Shown here: in pieces, positions 10,246-20,677 of the stretch
How the letters are laid out: the number at the start of each line of letters is the position of its first letter
Position numbering within the stretch: position 1 is the first letter of the stretch
From: Siphonodentalium dalli
Taxonomy: Eukaryota; Mollusca; Scaphopoda; Gadilida; Siphonodentaliidae
DNA length: 64,000 nucleotides
Assembly: GCA_032622095.1 (NCBI GenBank)
Contig: CP136063.1
Coordinates: 38,168,106 to 38,232,105, forward strand
Direction of reading: 5' to 3'
Program-made: the position numbers and the translations under genes
Notes under the pieces: model-generated
What the model saw: only the letters and a program-made list of their open reading frames with translations
What the model was told of the DNA's origin: nothing
Databases searched by the model: none

Positions 10246-10918
10246 GGTGAAAAGTAGTTTTCCGTTCTTTTAGACAAGGTGGCCACTAATCGTATTAATA
10301 TATATACTGTACAATAGTAGTTTATAGTTTTATTGAAATAAATCGCCTGCAGTAATTTAAAACGTTTGTTATGAACATCGCACAAGAGGGTGTAAAGTTA
10401 TCAATCATCCTTTAGAAAATCCTTCCGAAAAAGTTCCGTCTACAGATTGCTCAGAATAAACATTTAAACGATTAGTGATCTCTGTGATTTTAATAGTATT
10501 TCACATTTATGTTATATGTTCAAATAAATAACATGTGCAATTGCAAAATGTGTCTGAATGATACCGATCCACAGCTGTTAATCAAATGTTCAAAAATATT
10601 TTCGCGCGAAAACAGACGCGTGTGGAAAATCACCAATTTTGCATCTTTTCAATAAACTTTGTTGTCAAATCCCAATATTATATTACTAATTTGCGATTTA
10701 CACAATAATATAGTATCCATACATGAAGACGAGCATGCATGTCATTATGAATGCCACTACTTATTTTTCATGCATTTAACCAAATGACTCTTTCGACTCG
10801 GGCTTGATTACTACTATCCACATGATTAGCGTTGCGTTTTAGCTTTAAAAAAGGTATAGTTGTTGAAATTATCCTAAAAGCAAATCTGCTACGAGCATAT
10901 CATTATAAAATCGTTGGT
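10246..10918. other. AT-rich stretch, nothing supported
   Basis: No gene, hairpin or element end that I can support. CTACGAGCATATCA near 10887 echoes the motif of the inverted-repeat arms. Confidence 0.4.
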
Positions 10919-10987
10919 GCTATAGACATATCATACCACTGCTATAGACATGCTATAGACATTTCATACCACTGCTATAGACATACC
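10919..10987. repeat. Short tandem repeat, 'ctatagacat'
   Basis: TGCTATAGACAT recurs four times, alternating with TCATACCAC, giving a 22-bp unit with one shortened copy. It is inverted relative to GTATGTCTATAGC near 8520. Confidence 0.75.
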
Positions 10988-11337
10988 ATATTTTCTTGCT
11001 ATGACCCGCATATATGGTTATATTTTACTATGGAAAATGTAGATACATGACTGGAAATGTTGTCTATTATATTAAGGGAATATCCGCGGAAATAGCAATG
11101 TATGCAAAGACTAGATTGTCTGGGCTGTTACCACAGAATTCGTATTTTTATGTAAGAAATGCAAATTTTGCCATAATTTTTGGCCTAACTTCCCGGTAAA
11201 ATAGGATTAAACTGCATGCATGTTTAACGAAGTTTGATGTACAGTTGGGTAAATTATAGCCACAAATAATACCACCACCGTCAACCACTGGTATGTGTTG
11301 GTTTCGGTGCAACGTGTGTCTAACCGTGAACGGTGTG

Positions 11338-11412
11338 AAAATCGCGGTCCATGTGGTTATTCCGCTACGAGCATGTCTTCCGCTACGAGCATGTCCGGAT
11401 GCATGGGGTGAT
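11338..11412. repeat. Right arm of the 3.3-kb-spaced inverted repeat
   Basis: Carries TCCGCTACGAGCATG twice and is the reverse complement of 8097-8172 with only scattered mismatches. Both arms end near ATGCATGGGGTG/CACCCCATGCAT. Confidence 0.75.
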
Positions 11413-12600
11413 CACATATCAACGCAAAAAGTGAAGTATATTTCAATAATAATACGGGAGATTGATGTGCAAACTAGTCACAGATGCCAGAAATGGTTCC
11501 TGAAAATATGTGGAATCTGTTTCAGCATTTACATCACAATAAATATATATAAAGCTCCTTTAAATACCAATAAACATTTAACTAAGTGAACTTTTTTTAA
11601 GAAATCATTAATACACAAATACTGACATGTTTCACACTGGTTGGTAAATTTTAAAGACACAGTTCGATCCATATTGTGATTTGTTTTTGTTGACAATGGC
11701 CGATACGATCGATTCAGCTTGTATTTGTTTGATTACTAGTACCCATTTCACATGCACGCATCACACTAATATTGAATGCTTTGTGTTTGGATGTTTAAAT
11801 ATAAAATTAAAATAGTAAATAGACATTCACATCGAAAGTAGTACATATTTACATATTTCATGCTAATTATTCTGAAAGTGAAACATGTGTCCCTTTTTTA
11901 CGGCTTAAAAAGCCGTATACGGCTCTTTAGCCAGAACAACGGAGTTTGGCCAGAGAGCTCTTTAAGCCGTCAGTTTAAAAAAAAAAAAAATTTAATTTTT
12001 GTTCACACCCCTCCACGAACAACTTGATTTTAATGATTATCTTTAAACATGTTTCATAGTTATGTCTCGTAATTTCGTGCATGTGTTTCATTCCCTCTTG
12101 CTTCGCTCGTAAGCCCCAAATTCAGCTGATGTTTTTGTCCGAGTGATATATTATAATTTATATATAATTTAAATGACGTTCCAAGCTCCTGTTCTTATTT
12201 TTAATTTATAAACAATTACAATAGGCCTACATTAAAGTTAAAATGGCCATATGTCGGCAATTATACAAAACTCCGACCCACCATATAAATAAAAGTTTTA
12301 AACTGATTGTTTTTTTGCCACTGATTCAGTGATTGACTGAACGATTTAATATAGAAAAAAAGTGTTTTGCTTTCGAAGTGATAATCATAATCATAATGCC
12401 CCTTTAAATGGTGGATAAAAATAAGGAATTTAATTTTGATTTATAAATTAAATGAAAGTGTCAATGACACAGTAGCTTAACTTGTGTATTTTTTTAATGA
12501 TTTGTTGACAGTGAAATGTTTGTTTCATGATATGTAAGAAATGGCCATTATTACTTTCATGATGATCAGCCAAATAGTAATTGCATAGTGATATACTGAA
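11413..12600. other. Non-coding stretch with a small GGCTTAAAAAGCC inverted motif
   Basis: Near 11900-11975 the text ACGGCTTAAAAAGCCGTATACGGC and GAGCTCTTTAAGCCGT forms short inverted repeats followed by a poly-A tract. The rest is AT-rich without supported features. Confidence 0.45.
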
Positions 12601-12604
12601 TGAA

Positions 12605-13090
12605 AAAGAAAATGGCTGACGACAGCCATTTTGTTTAGTTGAACGATCCCAAAATTACACGTTCCCATCTACATGTCAATGTCAACTTCCATGACAAATA
12701 TCATGATGATCGGACAAATGGTATGACCTGTAGCATAGCTTTTCAAATGCATGAAATATCGAAAATGACATCTGGCGACCATTTGTTTTACCAAATGACC
12801 CCACAATGACTCGTTCCCATCTACGTGTCAATGTCAACTTCCATGACAAATTTCATCATGATCGGAGAAATGGTACAACCTGTATCCCGCGCGATTTGAA
12901 GCAATATTAAAATCGAAAATGACATCTGGCGGCCATCTTGTTTTGCCGAATGACTCCAAAATGACTCATCATCCAGTACAAATTTCATGATGATCGATGA
13001 AGCGGTATGGGCGGTAGCCCGCGCCATAGGTTAGGACGTACCCACCAACGAACCAACAGACAGACGCCGGACAACATCATGAACATGACA
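12605..13090. repeat. ~152-bp tandem dispersed repeat (3 units)
   Basis: Units begin near 12609, 12762 and 12914 with AAAATG(G/A)C and contain TTCCATGACAAAT(A/T)TCAT then GATGATCGG. The block ends in CCAACGAACCAACAGACAGA and a tail (GACAAAGCGCCATGGCAATA) that I associate with repeats widely dispersed in marine invertebrate genomes. Reading frames here are incidental. Confidence 0.7.
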
Positions 13091-13998
13091 AAGCGCCATG
13101 GCAATAGCTTTCCTTGACTAAGTCATCATCAATGGCAATAGGCTAGCTGAATACAGAATAGGCCTAGTCAATAAGTCATCATCTGCTCATCAGTCATCGA
13201 AAATTGACGAAATTCGAATTTAGGAATGATCGATTCATCAACACTGATCTTGTTAGAAATACTCAAATAGGCCTAACAATTACAATGAAAAATACATGTC
13301 GGAAATTCAAATTGATCAAGTTACCCTCTAATGCCTTAATTCCACCGGCGCTTACACCCGCGCCTTTTAGGCGACGAGTTAGGTCCATTAGGCCTATTAT
13401 AATTTATAACAAATCTGATATTAAAGATGTTGTCTGTGATCGCCAGGCGCGTGAAAATACAATGCATGTGTTTTCCTAAAAAAAAAAACTGGAAGCGCGT
13501 CTTGACATACAAACTCCATGGTTTGTGAATGCATGTACCAACCATATAGTCAACGTCTGCAGCCAAACAGGCGACTCTACTAAATTAGTTCACCACCAAT
13601 ATTCAACATTTTATCCCAAGGACGTATGAACAAGGGACTCGGATGGCTGCAATCCACTAAGATTCGAGAATTTTTTATCAGCAACCCTGATCTGTAGAGG
13701 ATTACAAATTCGGTCTACCGTAACTCACGATGGAAAGTGATAAAACGTGTTCGCTCAGTCCGAATGGTAAAACTCATTGGTTTATATACTTGTATTTCTT
13801 TAAAATCGTTATGATTAAGTTTTCATGGTGTTGTCGTACTATGAAATTTATTTTTAAATGAATAAACAAAAATGTAATTAGAAGCTTGTTTTGTTGAAAG
13901 ATATGATCCGTTTATTTCCTCTACATTATCGGACTGGCCTCCCAATTTTTATTATGACCCATTGAAGTGCATGCGCAATAGCCAGGTTTTCTGTAAAC
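13091..13998. other. Stretch upstream of the CACTA-type gene
   Basis: No supported gene. If the CACTA element is bounded in this window, its left terminus should lie here; I looked for a CACTA start pairing with a TAGTG end beyond 20500 and found no convincing pair. Confidence 0.35.
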
Positions 13999-14055
13999 AT
14001 GGTAAATATGCGTTATTTTTTTCAGGCTAAGCGCCCAATAGTCACAAAAACAGCG

Positions 14056-14312
14056 ATGGCATCTACACTCCACATACCATGTGGTTGTTCTGTTTGTAAA
14101 TGGAGATTACAACCAATTAGCAGTCGTGTCATTCGAAAGCACATCGGAAAATATGGCAACTGCATGGAGACGATGAACGACTGACACTGACAGCACACGA
14201 ACAAAAATCGATTATCAAGAGTCAGATTCTGATGTGAGACTTGAGTCTAGCATTCACACTGATGTTGACCAGACATCTACAGTCGAGTCTGAAGATTGTT
14301 TTCCAGAAGAAG
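14056..14312 (+). pseudogene. EnSpm/CACTA transposase gene, exon 1 (zinc-finger N-terminus)
   Basis: The frame opens at ATG 14056 (an upstream in-frame ATG lies at 13999) and gives an N-terminus with CGCSVCKW, then RVIRKHIGKYG. This Cys-x-Cys..Cys followed by R..(R/K)HI..YG is the finger found at the start of animal EnSpm-like transposases of the DUF4218 type. The frame hits TGA near 14182. A +1 shift around 14178-14182 continues in an acidic Ser/Asp/Glu-rich region (YQESDSDVRLESS, TVESEDCFPEE), as expected in this family, up to a donor AAG|GTAGAT at 14313. The exon ends in phase 1, exactly what exon 2 needs. The frameshift makes it a fossil copy. Confidence 0.72.
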
Positions 14313-15120
14313 GTAGATATACTAAAAGTTAAACCCAAGGCCATACTAGTAAGCTCGGTCCTACTAAACAACGAACACAAACGAACACAAACGAACATAA
14401 ACGAACACAGGTCTAAAAAGCGGAATAGAAGGGTGAAATTTGGTTTGTGGGTGCGTGTGGGTCCATTATATGTGTATGTGGTGTTATTTCCAACTTTGAT
14501 GACTTATTTTTCGAGTTATAAGCATTATTTGAATGCAAAGCTACTAAACAACGAACACAAACGAACATGAGATTAGCCGTATTGCAAAGGTGTTAATAAA
14601 GGTGTTAATTAACTACCGCCTTCTCTATGGCTTATACTCTGTCTCTTTGTCACTGAGTTGTTTTGACTTAGTTAGTTTGTCTTATTATTACTTCGTTTAA
14701 CTTCCCTGGCATCACACTGCTCTTTGAGTAGAGCTTTAGGTACTAGAATCAAAGTTTGTTTTATATACAATCGAATATTTATATATTATTTTACACTGAC
14801 TCAGCCCCGGCGGAACGATGGGCAGAGTTTGTTCTCCTTGAAGTCAGTGCATGGATGAAAATGGCTCCAGCAAAATGTTGCATTATTTAAATCATTAAAA
14901 TCAAGTAATGCACTTATTTGATATGAATCCAAGAAGTCTATATGTTATTTTATCACATGATTAGCACTATTTTCCTATGTAATATTCGAGCGTAATAGAC
15001 ACGTGTAATATCGTTGCGTGCAATGACGTCACGCTGCTCTTTGGGACAAAGTTCTCTGTCTGTTAATTATTGTTGTTTTCGATAAAAATTAAGCGATTAT
15101 ATGACCATGTGATAAAAAGT

Positions 15121-15261
15121 ATCTCAAACTCGTTCTATTTTATACGTAATTTATCAACATCGTCCACTAAATTCTATTTGAGCCTCGGTAAACCTCGACT
15201 CAAACCGAATTTAGTGAACTCGGTTGATAAATTCCGTATAAAATAGAAACTCATGTGAGAT
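15121..15261. mobile_element. Foldback MITE, 141 bp
   Basis: It begins ATCTCA and ends TGAGAT, with arms TTCTATTTTATACG...ATTTATCAAC matching their inverted partners (GTTGATAAATT, CGTATAAAATAGAA) with a few mismatches. It is nested in the long-inverted-terminus element. Confidence 0.78.
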
Positions 15262-15635
15262 CCTATATGTATATTTACATACTATATGCTAACTTTCTGT
15301 CGTTTATTGGTGATCGTCTTGGTTTTTGATGTCTTCACTCTTTCCTTTTTTTATTGTCCATTTATTTTTTGCGAGAGCGGTAGTTTTGGGTATAGTTAAT
15401 TGCCATCAGTTGAAGTTTGGAATTTGGAATTGTCACTCACAAAATTAAGAAGTCTTCGCATTAGTCTGTCTTGTTGTTCGGCCGTCAAATTTGTTCAAAT
15501 TTCGTGTCTCACTTCCAAAGATGAGGCAATGCCTGATAATGTAAAATCCCCTCCACTCGAATGTCACGCAGTTATCAGTCACTGTTTCATTTAAATTGTC
15601 TGTAAACTCAGTCATTTTTTTTGTTAATTATAGTA

Positions 15636-15975
15636 TTAAAGGCACGGGAGGCCTTAGTTGTCGAAAATATTCATATTTGTTCCAATCACCGTAAACAGAA
15701 AAAACACTAAAACGCATACAGTTTCGTTCATCGTGTAAACAGCATGCTATCATAAAGACCTACTATATATTACCTAAGCAAGAGCCTGATTGTGTTACAG
15801 AAGACAGCACCGTACGTGTTACTGGCTAATCACACACAAATGATATAAACAATCTTTATTAGTTCTTATTTGTATACGGACAAAGTCTGTCTACATTTTG
15901 CTTTTTGTGTCGGTTTTTGACCGTTGGAAATTTTTCACAGCATATACCCACTGCCAAGGACTCCCGCACCTTTAA
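15636..15975. mobile_element. TTAA-flanked MITE, 332 bp
   Basis: The element 15640-15971 begins AGGCACGGGAGGCCTT and ends AAGGACTCCCGCACCT (imperfect inverted ends, 13 of 16), flanked by TTAA at 15636-15639 and 15972-15975. A TTAA target is shared by the piggyBac and Kolobok superfamilies; the ends differ from the CCCTTT family here, so Kolobok-like is the better guess. A similar terminus (AAAGGCACGGGCGCC) lies near 205. Confidence 0.6.
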
Positions 15976-16786
15976 TGCTTTCATAATTGTTATTTGTCCA
16001 ATATTTCGGAATTGTTGAATTTTGTTTTCTAGCATTGAAAACTTTCGTCTTTAGTCTTTCCATAAATGTAAGGTATCGTCTGTTGTCACATATATTTGTC
16101 AATTATGTCTGTCTGTATTTCGTCATAAATGATTTTGTTTTCTATTGTTACCAAGCCGCTCTCGCTATTGAATACTTTTCCATCTTATTGACAGTTTGAT
16201 CACTGTCTGTTTTACTTAAATTACGATTGAGATTTTGCTTAAGATGCCTGGTACATAGCGTATGCGTGTATCAGGAAAGCAAGCAGATATAGCATTTACC
16301 AGAGTGATCTCCGAGACTGAGAAAATATATATAGTCATCTCAGAGACTGACAACAATGACTCACTCAAATGTTTTGTTAGCTATGCATTAAAACGCCGAC
16401 CTCTGATGTTTCGCCGTGTTTTTATTGCCATCAGTGATAAAATTGACAATCATCTTGCAGTAAAAACAAGGAGACAGAGTAAGCCGTAGTTAATTAACAC
16501 CTGCATGGTAACCTCTGCACTGCCGCTAATCTTATGTTCGTTTGTGTTCGTTGTTTAGTAGTTTTGTATTCAAATAATGGTAATAACTCAAAAAATAAAT
16601 CATCAAAGTTGGAAATAACACCACATACACATAGAATGGACCCACGCGCACCCATAAACCAAATTTCACCCTTCTACTCCGCTTTTTGGACCTGTGTTCG
16701 TTTGTGTTCGTTTATGTTCGTTTGTGTTCGTTGTTTAGTAGGACCCAGTAAGCTAACCAGCGAGGGTTCGATCATTATTTACAAAC

Positions 16787-16946
16787 AAATGCAATTGCAA
16801 ATCCCTGTAGAAAACATTTCCACAGAAACATTAATCATGTTTTCAAATTAACACTTTTATCTTGATACCAAGACTCCACTTCCTGTGATCAGTGCGATCA
16901 ATGTTTCTGTGGAGATGTTCCACGACCACAGGGATTTGCATTTATA
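16787..16946. mobile_element. Foldback MITE, 160 bp
   Basis: AAATGCAATTGCAAATCCCTG...CCACAGAAACATTAATC on the left is mirrored by GATCAATGTTTCTGTGG...CAGGGATTTGCATTT on the right, with mismatches and a 4-bp length difference. No coding capacity. Confidence 0.7.
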
Positions 16947-17397
16947 TTATAAGAGAAGTTCGTATGAACCCGCCCCGGAATCTGGAGGGTTCATCGTGCC
17001 CTCTTGGGGAGGCCACATCGCCCGATGATCTGTCCCGCGTTTGTCCCGTTATAAGCTATATAGCCTAGCACAAATTACTCCTAGTTCCATGTATGAGACC
17101 AATATCGTCAAATCACGGTGGTTTTGTGTCTTCAAAAAAAGCTGGTTACGGCCTTGCTAAAATCGAAACTGTAACTTATGAAAAAAATGGAATTGAGGAT
17201 GAATTACACTTTGTAATGTCAATTATGTCATGTTGCAAACTCGATTCCTCTTGACAAGAGATTTTAAATGAAATTGTAAATGGTAAGTCCCACCATTTGG
17301 AGGGCTAGACATTAGACTAACTCACAGTATTCTGTGATAATACGTATGTGTGTTCTATTCTGAATAAAATGTTTGAATTTCCAATTTTTTTCTTCAG

Positions 17398-17596
17398 AAA
17401 TTGGTTCTACAAACAGCACAGAGAGTTCTAATGTCAGCAATGATGACATTGATGTAATGATTGATGATCATGATGACATTGATGTAATGATTGATGATCA
17501 TGATGAGATTGATGTAATGATTGATGATCATGATGAGATTGATGACCCAAGTATTTGCAGTTCAAATTCAGCTACATGTAGCTTGCGGAATACATG
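17398..17596 (+). pseudogene. EnSpm/CACTA transposase gene, exon 2 (acidic repeat)
   Basis: A strong acceptor (TTTTTTTCTTCAG|AA) at 17397 opens a fully open exon of 199 bp that ends at donor ACATG|GTATGC (17597). With the phase-1 G of exon 1, the junction codon is GAA and the frame continues as EIGSTNSTESSNVSN. A 30-bp unit encoding DDIDVMIDDH is repeated three times, then DPSICSSNSATCS. The acidic, Ser-rich composition fits the linker between finger and catalytic region in this family. The exon ends in phase 2, which exon 3 completes with one base to Trp. Internal duplication of the 30-bp unit is probably post-insertional. Confidence 0.68.
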
Positions 17597-17629
17597 GTAT
17601 GCTCTCAATTATATAATATTTCCATCACT

Positions 17630-17858
17630 TTAACCCTTTGAGTGCCAGGGGCCGATCTCATCGGCCCTAAACCTACAAAATAAGTCTGTTAAAGAAAATA
17701 AGAATAAATTATTAAAATTGTAAAAAAAAAAAATTGTTAGGCCAATGCATTCTCTTATATATGCGAGGCGACCTATGGTCCACTCGCATATATAAGAGAA
17801 TGCATTGGCACAGGGTATATGGGTGATACAAAAATCGACCTGGCACTCAAAGGGTTAA
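17630..17858. mobile_element. piggyBac-like MITE with TTAA duplication (copy 2)
   Basis: The element 17634-17854 (221 bp) starts CCCTTTGAGTGCCAGG and ends CCTGGCACTCAAAGGG, flanked by TTAA (17630-17633, 17855-17858). It contains one 69-bp palindrome (17741-17809), which differs from the copy at 7322 by a single base in the loop region. It lies in intron 2 of the CACTA gene, 34 bp after the exon 2 donor. Its ends are more perfect than those of copy 1. Confidence 0.93.
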
Positions 17859-17896
17859 AGTGCCGGATATCAGTTGGAGACATTTAAAATACATGA

Positions 17897-17954
17897 GTGG
17901 GATTGACAATTTACTACACAGGCTTTAGCGAGTGTGGTAAATCGTCAATCCCAC
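17897..17954. repeat. Hairpin, 58 bp
   Basis: GTGGGATTGACAATTTACTAC pairs with GTGTGGTAAATCGTCAATCCC around a GGCTTTAGCGA loop with minor mismatches. Origin unknown; possibly the core of an old foldback element. Confidence 0.65.
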
Positions 17955-18904
17955 GAGTGGAGTAAATTTGTTATTTAGAAACACTTTGTGTGTATTTTAT
18001 TTATACCATGATGTTAACTGAGCTTATTCCAAACAAACAATGATTACAAACTATATCTTACAGCATGTTTATGCATTGGCTGTAATTCGGCCGCATCTTA
18101 AAACACAAAACATCATTGATTTATTCACAGTGATTCCTGAATGAGGCAAACGACGTTGTTGGTGACGTTTGGGTCACCAGTATAAAGCCCCATTCATACA
18201 AAGTACTGTGATGCGTGCGTCGCGTCTGATGCGACAGTTATAGTTTAGTGATAATTACATAGCGACGTTCACACTGCAGCGTTGCGTCTGATGCATTGAC
18301 GCAACCGTTGCAGTAACATTAGATTTTTACGCAACGCAACTGTCGCATACCTTATAGATTAAAGTAAACATTTATTCAGATGGCTTTATTTCATAGTAAA
18401 ACATGTGATCATGGTATAAATATACGATATTAGCATAGTGTGTTTGGAGATGTTAGATATCTCAATGAGTCGGAAGTTGGATATTTCGCTAGCCTCTGGC
18501 GATCTCATACCGACTATTGTTGGTAAATTTAAAACGAATAATGTCTTCAAAATGGGTTGTTTTCCAAAAAAAATCCCTAAATTAGTTTTACTTAAGCTCC
18601 TCCTACTCGTGACGTCACTAAACGTTAAGTGCGTCATAACCAACAACAACGTTCAAATTAACACTAGTTAGGGCTATATAAAAGTACTAAAAAATATGTA
18701 CTCTTTCCGTGAGCATTCATGAGAAAATGACCAATACCATAACTTTGTCAGGCATTCTGGTTTATTTATAAATGGCTCAACTGAAATTCTTAACAGCACA
18801 AGAGCCTACATGTATAAGCGGTCATGTCTGTTAAGAATTTATGGTAGTAATAATAATCGGTAAAACCCTCCATAAACGTGTTATTGTTAAATATACTTTT
18901 CATG
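17955..18904. other. Intron 2 sequence with possible relic element ends
   Basis: Near 18205-18350, GCGTCGCGTCTGATGCG, GCGTTGCGTCTGATGC and the inverted ACGCAACGCAACTGTCGCAT suggest a decayed inverted-repeat element, not delimited. A TATA-like CTATATAAAAG occurs near 18675. No gene supported; overlapping frames at 18386-18671 look incidental. Confidence 0.4.
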
Positions 18905-19026
18905 ATTTAGTCGGAAATATTGCTTCTCCGATGAATGCCAACAAGCAATATTTCCGACTAAATCCTGAACAATATTTAATAATGTTTCAGTGGTTAAGAA
19001 GTCAATTATTTAGAGCATCCCTGTAG
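18905..19026. mobile_element. Relic of the TA-flanked CAGTAATRCCCTAA MITE family
   Basis: The hairpin GATTTAGTCGGAAATATTGC / GCAATATTTCCGACTAAATC (18905-18966) and a right end TCAATTATTTAGAGCATCCCTGTA match the core and terminus of the intact copies at 20680 and 25593. The left terminus is eroded. Confidence 0.6.
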
Positions 19027-19037
19027 TAGTCTGCAGA

Positions 19038-19125
19038 ACTCTTACCTGCCTAATAATAGTGATGGGTGGAATTATGCCTCCAAATTTAATAATTGTGACG
19101 TCACTATTATTAGGCAGGTAAGAGT
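19038..19125. repeat. Perfect 25-bp-stem hairpin, 88 bp
   Basis: ACTCTTACCTGCCTAATAAT at 19038 is exactly mirrored by ATTATTAGGCAGGTAAGAGT at 19106-19125, extending to a 25-bp perfect stem with a ~38-bp loop. It lies shortly before exon 3 of the CACTA gene. Confidence 0.85.
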
Positions 19126-19217
19126 ACTTAGGCTATAGTATATAAAATTCAGAACACAACATAGGTATAATGTCACACAGTATCAATTCATACATGCTCT
19201 CCTATTCAATGTTTCAG

Positions 19218-19593
19218 GGTTGACGCCCAAAACTCATCAGACAATGGGGAATGGTCTAACTGTGATGGCATAACAGAAGAGTCATCAATTTCAAGTAATT
19301 CGGACGAGGACGACTTTCCAGCGTCTTGTTCTTCTTCATACAGTAATGAAGATATTCAGACAAGTATTTGGACATGCGATTATGACCGAAATTTATATTC
19401 TGAAGGAATAGCTTGTACAGAACTACATGTATCTGGAACTGGAATAACTCTTCTGCAGTGGTTAGCATTGAATTTCAATTTATTTAGAAGCCACCCGTCA
19501 ACTAGCAAAAGCGCGTTCAGTGATTACCTCAAAAACGGCAACTACAAAACAATTCATCCTTACCAAAATGTTGTACAGAGGCACGAAAATTAA
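19218..19593 (+). pseudogene. EnSpm/CACTA transposase gene, exon 3 part 1
   Basis: Acceptor CAATGTTTCAG|GG at 19217; its first base completes the Trp codon left by exon 2, and the frame then stays open for 124 codons to TAA at 19591. The sequence is acidic and Ser-rich at first (SSISSNSDEDDFPASCSSS), then LYSEGIACTELHVSGTGITL followed by LQWLALNFNLFRSHPSTSKS. The last part matches the general pattern of the LY.GA..T...S...L..FALRH.LT region preceding the catalytic domain in animal EnSpm proteins, though diverged. A shift at about 19580 is needed to continue. Confidence 0.68.
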
Positions 19594-20043
19594 TAGAGCC
19601 ATATCTGCTTAAAAAGAAAGTGTTCAGTGTTTGCAATAATGACTGTGTGGTATTCAGAAATTCAGCAGATAAACCATTTGCAAACTTAAAAGTTGCCAAG
19701 TTTGTGCAGAACCAAGATTTTACGAAACCAGTGCGCGTACGAAAAAACCAATTTCAAAGCGTCACTTTACTTATTTGTCTATTGGACCCAGGATTCATGG
19801 CGAGGCTAATTTGGCTCAGATTATACAGGCACATCATCCACGGGATAAACAACCTGGAGACATTATGTGGGATTTGCACGTTTCCCCAGTTTGGAGGGAT
19901 ATCTATTCTGAGGATGGATATTTCAAATATAACAATTCCGGATTTTCTCTGGCATTAGAATGGGATGGAGTTAATCCTTTTCATAACATTGGTCTGTCTT
20001 ACGCGATGTTTTGGAAACATATTACTGGCAGGAATTATTCCTA
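19581..20043 (+). pseudogene. EnSpm/CACTA transposase, catalytic-region remnant
   Basis: After a frameshift the reading continues as ARKLIEPYLLKKKVFSVCNN and DCVVFRN, a C..(D)C.(L/V)F zinc-ribbon-like motif typical of these proteins. A second shift near 19760 gives HFTYLSIGPRIHGEANLAQI, then MWDLHVSPVWRDIYSEDGYF and SLALEWDGVNPFHNIGLSYA. The last matches the conserved DG-x-NPF segment around a catalytic aspartate of EnSpm/CACTA transposases. A third shift gives LLAGIIPSNNHSEAKLEP, equivalent to the LAGIIPG.. motif, and then the sequence jumps. Multiple frameshifts mean no functional product. Confidence 0.75.
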
Positions 20044-20499
20044 GTAATAATCATTCTGAAGCAAAATTGGAGCCTTAGGTGTCAAGATGGTGAAGAACTG
20101 GATAAATTAGATGCACAGATATGCAGAGCGCTCGCAGCGTTGGAAAGAGATTTCCCGTTATCTCTGCATAATATAACTAATATTCTTCATCATGTAGTTG
20201 AAGGAATGCGACGATTTGGTCCAGTATACACAACGTGTATGTACATATTTGAACGTTTCAATTCATGGATATGCAAGAGATCTCTGAATATGAGGCACCC
20301 TGAAGCGTGTGCAGTTGAGACGTTCATTATCTATGACTGGTGCCAGTTTATGCAAGCTAGTGGTAGAATGCCACAACTAGAAAACAATTCTGATCAAGGG
20401 ATTCTAATGGAAAAACATGAAGATTTATCCGAGAGTCATTTGAAAATGAAATGCAGCAAACCGATCGAACTTACAAAAAAGTCGGCGTATGGCTGTTAG
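20044..20499 (+). pseudogene. EnSpm/CACTA transposase, DUF4218 C-terminal region
   Basis: Following LAGIIPS..., the usual large middle section (a few hundred residues in intact relatives) is absent and the frame resumes at DGEELDKLDAQICRALAAL. It continues with ERDFPLSLHNITNILHHVVE, then RRFGPVYTTCMYIFERFNSW and HPEACAVETFIIYDWCQFMQ, ending at TAG near 20497. LE..FP...., GGPV...WM(Y/F)PFER and R.RPE....E are the hallmarks of DUF4218, the domain paired with TNP2-type transposases. This region is the least damaged and shows no internal stop. An internal deletion at about 20045-20080 is inferred from the missing middle. Confidence 0.8.
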
Positions 20500-20677
20500 T
20501 AAAGTAGTTGGCCACCACTGTGATAACTGTGTATATTCGTTGTCTTTCAACCACATTGCTACTGATGTCACTACTAGACGTGAGATACTTTATGGATGAC
20601 GCCATTCATTTGTGTGTAGTATTTTGTTACATTACGAGAATACCTGTGTATATTCATCCGATACGAGGAGATAAGTA

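Larger units (their letters stand above)
14348..16754. mobile_element. 2.4-kb element with long (~280 bp) inverted termini, in intron 1
   Basis: 14348-14626 and 16476-16754 are inverted copies with moderate divergence. Each arm itself contains two direct copies of CTACTAAACAACGAACACAA with runs of ACAAACGAAC. The 1.8-kb interior holds other elements (15121-15261, 15640-15971) and frames without recognisable domains (for example 16262-16489). Long-TIR or foldback class; the superfamily is unassigned because I cannot define the target duplication. Confidence 0.7.

Noticed and set aside
16262-16489. 75-codon frame as the transposase of the 14.3-16.8 kb element
   Set aside because: No recognisable domain; part of it arises from a short local duplication (GTGATCTCCGAGACTGA / GTCATCTCAGAGACTGA).
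18386-18671. Overlapping frames on both strands as a gene
   Set aside because: They mirror each other across the same interval, lack splice context and lie in the intron of the fossil CACTA gene.
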